Assembly: GCA_028280565.1 (NCBI GenBank)
Contig: JANQLQ010000002.1
Coordinates: forward strand, 1-46,153
Reading direction: 5' to 3'
DNA from: Fulvivirga sp.
GTDB lineage: Bacteria > Bacteroidota > Bacteroidia > Cytophagales > Cyclobacteriaceae
DNA: 46,153 nt
Part shown: one piece after another, positions 43,436-46,153 of the stretch
Position numbering within the stretch: position 1 is the first letter of the stretch
Layout of the letters: every line of letters begins with the position of its first letter
Made by a program: the position numbers and the translations under genes
The notes under the pieces: model-generated
Told to the model about the DNA's origin: nothing
The model's input: only the letters and a program-made list of their open reading frames with translations
Databases searched by the model: none

Positions 43436-43750
43436 CCTTAAAAATTCAATTGGCGCATGGAGGGGAGACATCCAGGAACAGCGCGGCACATTGGAGGCCC
43501 GTGGGTAAGCGGCCTATGAGGGATGGATAGTGCGTTTTGCGGGGAAAATGGGCTTGGTTGCTGGCGCCTTTTTCTTTTGGTTCGTTTTCTTTTGCATACC
43601 CAAAAGAAAATGAACATGGACTTACCACCACAAAATCCCATTTAAACTACTCATTTCGAGGTTCGCACTACCCGAAGCATCCTTAAAAAGGTCCCCTAAT
43701 TTGCTAAAAAATTGACGTTTATTATCAAATCTAATTTTCAAGCATGCCCT
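43436..43750 (+). repeat. Family-A repeat, full-length copy 3
   Basis: Matches copy 5433-5747 over its whole ~315 bp. The hairpin arms GTTCGTTTTCTTTTG (43580-43594) and CAAAAGAAAATGAAC (43601-43615) are the same as in copy 1, and the six-base loop is changed (CATACC). It fills the gap between converging genes, and its last bases reach the stop codon of the SixA-like gene (43749-43751). Confidence 0.85.
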
Positions 43751-44246
43751 ATAATATCCCCTTCTTCGGGTAATCATAAAACACCATCCTCCCCTTGCCC
43801 TCTGCTACATCTTGCCAGTGATCCACATCAAAAGAGCAGGCAAAAATACCACAGGTGGGAATGTTAAAGATATCCGTACCGGCCAGTTGGTTAGCAAAAT
43901 CCGTAAATCCCGGGTTATGGCCGAACATCATCAGGCTTTCGATAGAATCCGGTGTCTTCCGGATTATGTCCAAAAGTGTGCTGGTACCGGCATGGTAGAT
44001 GCCATGATCCGTTTGTATACTGCCTTTAGGAAAATCGATCTGGCGGGCGATCTCACGACAGGTGGTAAGCGCCCGGTTAGCAGGGCTGGACAGCATCAGG
44101 TCCGGCATAATATCGCGATCCTTCAACCTCCTGCCCATTTCTGGCGCATCCCTTTTACCTCTTTTGTTTAACGGCCGGTCAAAATCCGTAAGTTCAGGGT
44201 ATTTCCAACTAGATTTGGCATGACGAACAAGGTAGAGCGTTTTCAT
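43749..44246 (-). CDS. SixA-like histidine phosphatase
   Basis: A 165-residue member of the histidine phosphatase superfamily, SixA branch. The opening 'MKTLYLVRHAKSSWKYPELTDFDRPLNKRGKRDA' has the RHG-type phospho-His (His8) and the second phosphate-binding Arg. 'LMLSSPANRALTTCREIA' and 'MMFGHNPGFTDFANQLAG' (second catalytic His) complete the site. SixA removes phosphate from histidine of phosphotransfer proteins; small-molecule substrates are also possible. The stop codon comes from the end of a family-A repeat. Confidence 0.9.
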   Translation of the reverse strand: MKTLYLVRHAKSSWKYPELTDFDRPLNKRGKRDAPEMGRRLKDRDIMPDLMLSSPANRALTTCREIARQIDFPKGSIQTDHGIYHAGTSTLLDIIRKTPDSIESLMMFGHNPGFTDFANQLAGTDIFNIPTCGIFACSFDVDHWQDVAEGKGRMVFYDYPKKGIL

Positions 44247-44549
44247 AGCAGTAGCGGCTTACTCAAATATAGGAATTAGTGCCGGGGTTGAAAGCGCAGA
44301 TCTCCTAATTCCAACCTTGAAAGATCAACAAATCATATAAAACGCGCCACACGGTCTTCTTACACCAGCTATCCTACCCTTTCCACTATCTAATATCGAC
44401 AACGAGGCCGCCCGTAAAAGCAGTCAGCAAAAAGCAAATAGGACCCTATCATCATTTTGCCTACTGCCGACTTTAATCAAGGCCGGTCACTATGATCTTG
44501 GCAACAAAATACAACAGGATAAGCAGCGGGGGATGCCTTTACCCAGGGA
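44247..44549. other. Intergenic region with a B-like hairpin core
   Basis: A 303-base gap between two minus-strand genes. At ~44424-44479 'gcagtcagcaaaaagcaaatagg' faces 'ttttgcctactgccgac', a lone family-B core without the GTGTTAAG ends. I see nothing else. Confidence 0.5.
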
Positions 44550-45008
44550 CTATTCCACCCGCAGGTCTTGATTGATGTATCGTATGGCCTTGCCGTGTTT
44601 TACGAAAATATCATCGGCCTTTTTAACCAATTCCTTACTTATGCCTGTTAATTCTCCCAGGTATTCCCGGGTGGTTTCCAGGTCAGCGTTGGGGTCATTT
44701 TGTATTTTAACTATCTCATCGATCTTCTGCTCAATGCCTTGTAAATAAGAATAGCTGGGAATGTCTTCATTAACCAAAGGCCCAACATCGATCTTATCAA
44801 TACCTAAAAGATAATCCGAGGTGATATGCAAGATCTCGCAAAGCGCGATCAAAATGTACAGGTCAGGAATGGCATTTTTGTTTTCCCAATTTGAGATCGT
44901 GGTCCTTTTGATGTTCCTATCTACTTTCGCATTAATCTCGTTAGCAAGATCCGTTTGGCTCAATTTATTTTTTTCCCTGAGTTCTTTCAGTCTCTTACTA
45001 AAGTCCAT
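44550..45008 (-). CDS. XRE-family transcriptional regulator
   Basis: A 152-residue protein. The N-terminal HTH_3 domain (~5-68) is 'LKELREKNKLSQTDLANEINAK...RTTISNWENKNAIPDLYILIALCEIL', then '...SDYLLGIDK'. The C-terminal half is a helical segment ('IEQKIDEIVKIQNDPNADLETTREYLGELTGISKELVKKAD') probably for dimerisation. It diverges from two small genes at 45156 and 45468 with a 147-base gap containing short inverted repeats (ATAACG / CGTTAT at 45021-45026 and 45058-45063; TATTTGTT / AACAAATA at 45061-45068 and 45115-45122) that could be operators. Such pairs are often self-regulated. Confidence 0.85.
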   Translation of the reverse strand: MDFSKRLKELREKNKLSQTDLANEINAKVDRNIKRTTISNWENKNAIPDLYILIALCEILHITSDYLLGIDKIDVGPLVNEDIPSYSYLQGIEQKIDEIVKIQNDPNADLETTREYLGELTGISKELVKKADDIFVKHGKAIRYINQDLRVE

Positions 45009-45155
45009 GAAAAGTAAATTATAACGTCATTTATCTTGACAAAGTCATTGGAATTGGCGTTATTTGTTCAATAACTATTTTACGGTCACAATTGCAGTCT
45101 AAGTGCACCGAAATAACAAATATTCTAACAGTATTCAAAACAATCATACCTTATT

Positions 45156-45455
45156 ATGACTACAAGGCCCGACTATCCCCCCCGGCTGGAAATCATGGCA
45201 CCTTCACCCTATGATGACCAACTCAAAGATCTCTTCCATTCCATTAAAAAATACTCTATTTGCTGGATGGCTTTCGAAATGTTAGACGAAATATCACCCG
45301 GCAAGAAAAAAGGATTGGTGTTTACTAAACACCGAAATATGATCTTAATGAAAAGTAAAACGAACAAAGTCCTTGCGCGGGTCAAGTTCGAAAAACTCAC
45401 GGCATCTCGGCCCCAAAAAGCCTATCGATGGGCTGTGAATGCCTCTACCCCCTAA
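45156..45455 (+). CDS. Small hypothetical protein
   Basis: A 99-residue protein without a family I recognise. It is basic overall, has no signal peptide, and contains a compact alpha/beta stretch ('QLKDLFHSIKKYSICWMAFEMLDEI', 'VFTKHRNMILMKSKTNKVLARVKFEKL'). It is probably co-transcribed with the HTH gene that follows 12 bases downstream, and it is divergent from the XRE regulator. I rate it as real because it sits in this compact divergent unit. Confidence 0.55.
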   Translation: MTTRPDYPPRLEIMAPSPYDDQLKDLFHSIKKYSICWMAFEMLDEISPGKKKGLVFTKHRNMILMKSKTNKVLARVKFEKLTASRPQKAYRWAVNASTP

Positions 45456-45467
45456 TTTCCCTATCAA

Positions 45468-45689
45468 GTGGCATTACAACAGATCATTAAGCGATACCTA
45501 GAAATAGACCGTCTTATTACCAAACAGCAATCAGGTGATGCGGAGGAGCTCGCCAAAACGCTGGGAATATCTAAGCGGCAGGTCTATAACTACCTGAATG
45601 CTATGCAAGCGTTAGGCAGGAATGTTAAGTTCAACCCTAGGAAACGAACTTATACTTATCTTGTAAAGAAACGTAGATCGAAGCACTGA
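45468..45689 (+). CDS. Small HTH protein
   Basis: A 73-residue protein starting at GTG 45468. Residues ~8-62 form a winged-helix-like HTH: 'RYLEIDRLITKQQSGDAEELAKTLGISKRQVYNYLNAMQALG', then a strand 'VKFNPRKRTYTYLV' and a basic tail KKRRSKH. This is the HTH_11/DeoR-like shape without an effector domain. It may be a DNA-binding partner or regulator in the unit with the 99-residue protein and the XRE regulator. A family-A fragment begins ~28 bases past its stop. Confidence 0.7.
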   Translation: MALQQIIKRYLEIDRLITKQQSGDAEELAKTLGISKRQVYNYLNAMQALGRNVKFNPRKRTYTYLVKKRRSKH

Positions 45690-45717
45690 TGCCTTGAGTA
45701 CAAGAGACCCTGTTACG

Positions 45718-45843
45718 TTCAAAACCCAAAATCTTGCTTGAACTGCTTATTTCGAGGTTGGCTTTACCCGAAACATCTTAAAATGAAGCCTAATTTACCA
45801 AAATCAAACGTTTCCCTATTAAAGCTAATTTTCAAGGACACGC
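45718..45843 (+). repeat. Family-A repeat, 3' half only (copy 4)
   Basis: Matches the 3' part of copies 1 and 3: 'aaaatcttgcttgaactgct', 'atttcgaggtt', 'acccgaaacatc', 'tttacc...aaacgttt', 'aatttt­caagga'. The 5' half with the long hairpin is absent. About 100 bp later a new 5' half begins. Confidence 0.7.
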
Positions 45844-45943
45844 TTTTATATGATCATGGGGCACTAACGACAACGCCCGGATTACAAATCCTATTGCCCC
45901 GATAAGTACGCATTACGCTGCGCTAAATATGCACTAGTTGAAT

Positions 45944-46153
45944 CATTAAAAATTCAAGTGGCGTATGGAGGGAGGACATCCAGGAACAGTGCGGCACATT
46001 TGAGGCCCGTGGGTAAGCGGCCTATAGGGGCTGGGCAGTGCGTTTAGCGCGGAAAATGGGCTTGGTTGCCGGCGCCCTTTTCTTTTGTTTCGTTTTCTTT
46101 CCCCGAAGGGATGCCTATGGCATGGGCGTGCAAAAGAAAATGAAAACTGGACT
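45944..46153 (+). repeat. Family-A repeat, 5' part (copy 5), cut by window end
   Basis: Same start ('aaaattcaagtggcgtatgg') and internal blocks as copies 1 and 3. In the hairpin, ~22 extra bases are inserted between 'cgttttcttt' and 'tgggcgtg'. They include the small hairpin ATGCC-TAT-GGCAT (46111-46123). Confidence 0.75.

Noticed and set aside
43438-43641. Reverse-strand open frames rich in Lys/Arg within family-A copy 3
   Set aside because: No matching open frame of similar length was evident in copy 1, and the region is explained by the repeat's hairpin.
1-46153. CRISPR array, tRNA or rRNA genes, intact transposase or phage genes
   Set aside because: No regularly spaced direct repeats, no tRNA-like T-loop/cloverleaf segment and no transposase or phage protein were recognised on either strand.

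Overview
The window looks like chromosomal DNA of a Bacteroidota bacterium, most likely of the order Cytophagales. The signs are a PorQ-type component of the type IX secretion system (T9SS), the remnant of a T9SS cargo protein, an array of ~800-residue FtsX/MacB permeases without an ATPase gene, OmpA proteins with PD40 repeats, DUF4421 and DUF4097 proteins, a bacterial GH3 protein, and weak Shine-Dalgarno sequences. GC content looks moderate (mid-40s %). I see no tRNA, rRNA, CRISPR array, prophage or intact transposase. All functions are read from sequence motifs; nothing was searched.

Layout. 0-5.2 kb: a MacB-type permease, an SRPBCC protein, a DinB-fold protein, a MASE1 histidine kinase and a PAP2 phosphatase. 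5.2-10.6 kb: sparse and repeat-rich, with two small minus-strand genes, a collapsed T9SS-cargo pseudogene, a small membrane protein coupled to crcB, and a LamG lipoprotein. 10.7-12.6 kb: ahcY with a divergent Lrp/AsnC regulator. 12.8-23.2 kb: a minus-strand sensor kinase/NtrC-type regulator pair diverging from an array of four FtsX permease genes, one of which has shrunk to 64 codons. Between them lie a palindromic candidate enhancer site and a -24/-12 (sigma-54) promoter-like sequence. 23.9-27.5 kb: a DUF4097 beta-repeat protein, a ribosome hibernation factor, a class IV aminotransferase and a membrane-anchored endonuclease/exonuclease/phosphatase-family protein. 27.7-35.1 kb: envelope quality control and isoprenoid synthesis, with an HtrA protease facing the translationally coupled run GH3 - unknown AT-rich gene - dxr - rseP, which converges on an ECF sigma factor and its small membrane partner. 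35.3-43.4 kb: a PD40/OmpA protein diverging from lon - porQ - hslU - DUF4421. 43.7-46.2 kb: a SixA-like phosphatase, an XRE regulator facing two small genes, and repeats.

Two themes stand out. First, protein quality control is concentrated here (HtrA, RseP, Lon, HslU, hibernation factor, ECF sigma pair). Second, the intergenic space carries several families of short non-coding elements. Family A (~315 bp, five full or partial copies) is always in the same orientation, and its three internal copies all lie between converging genes. Family B (~185 bp) has GTGTTAAGTTAAG-type inverted ends and a long hairpin whose two arms change together between copies. Family C (~110 bp) is interrupted by B at 9.2 kb but sits inside B at 23.7 kb. 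Family D (~267 bp) has 16-bp inverted ends.

The strongest candidate for a coherent, little-described system is the kinase/NtrC-regulator/sigma-54 permease array. The strongest candidate for undescribed elements is the A-D repeat set.
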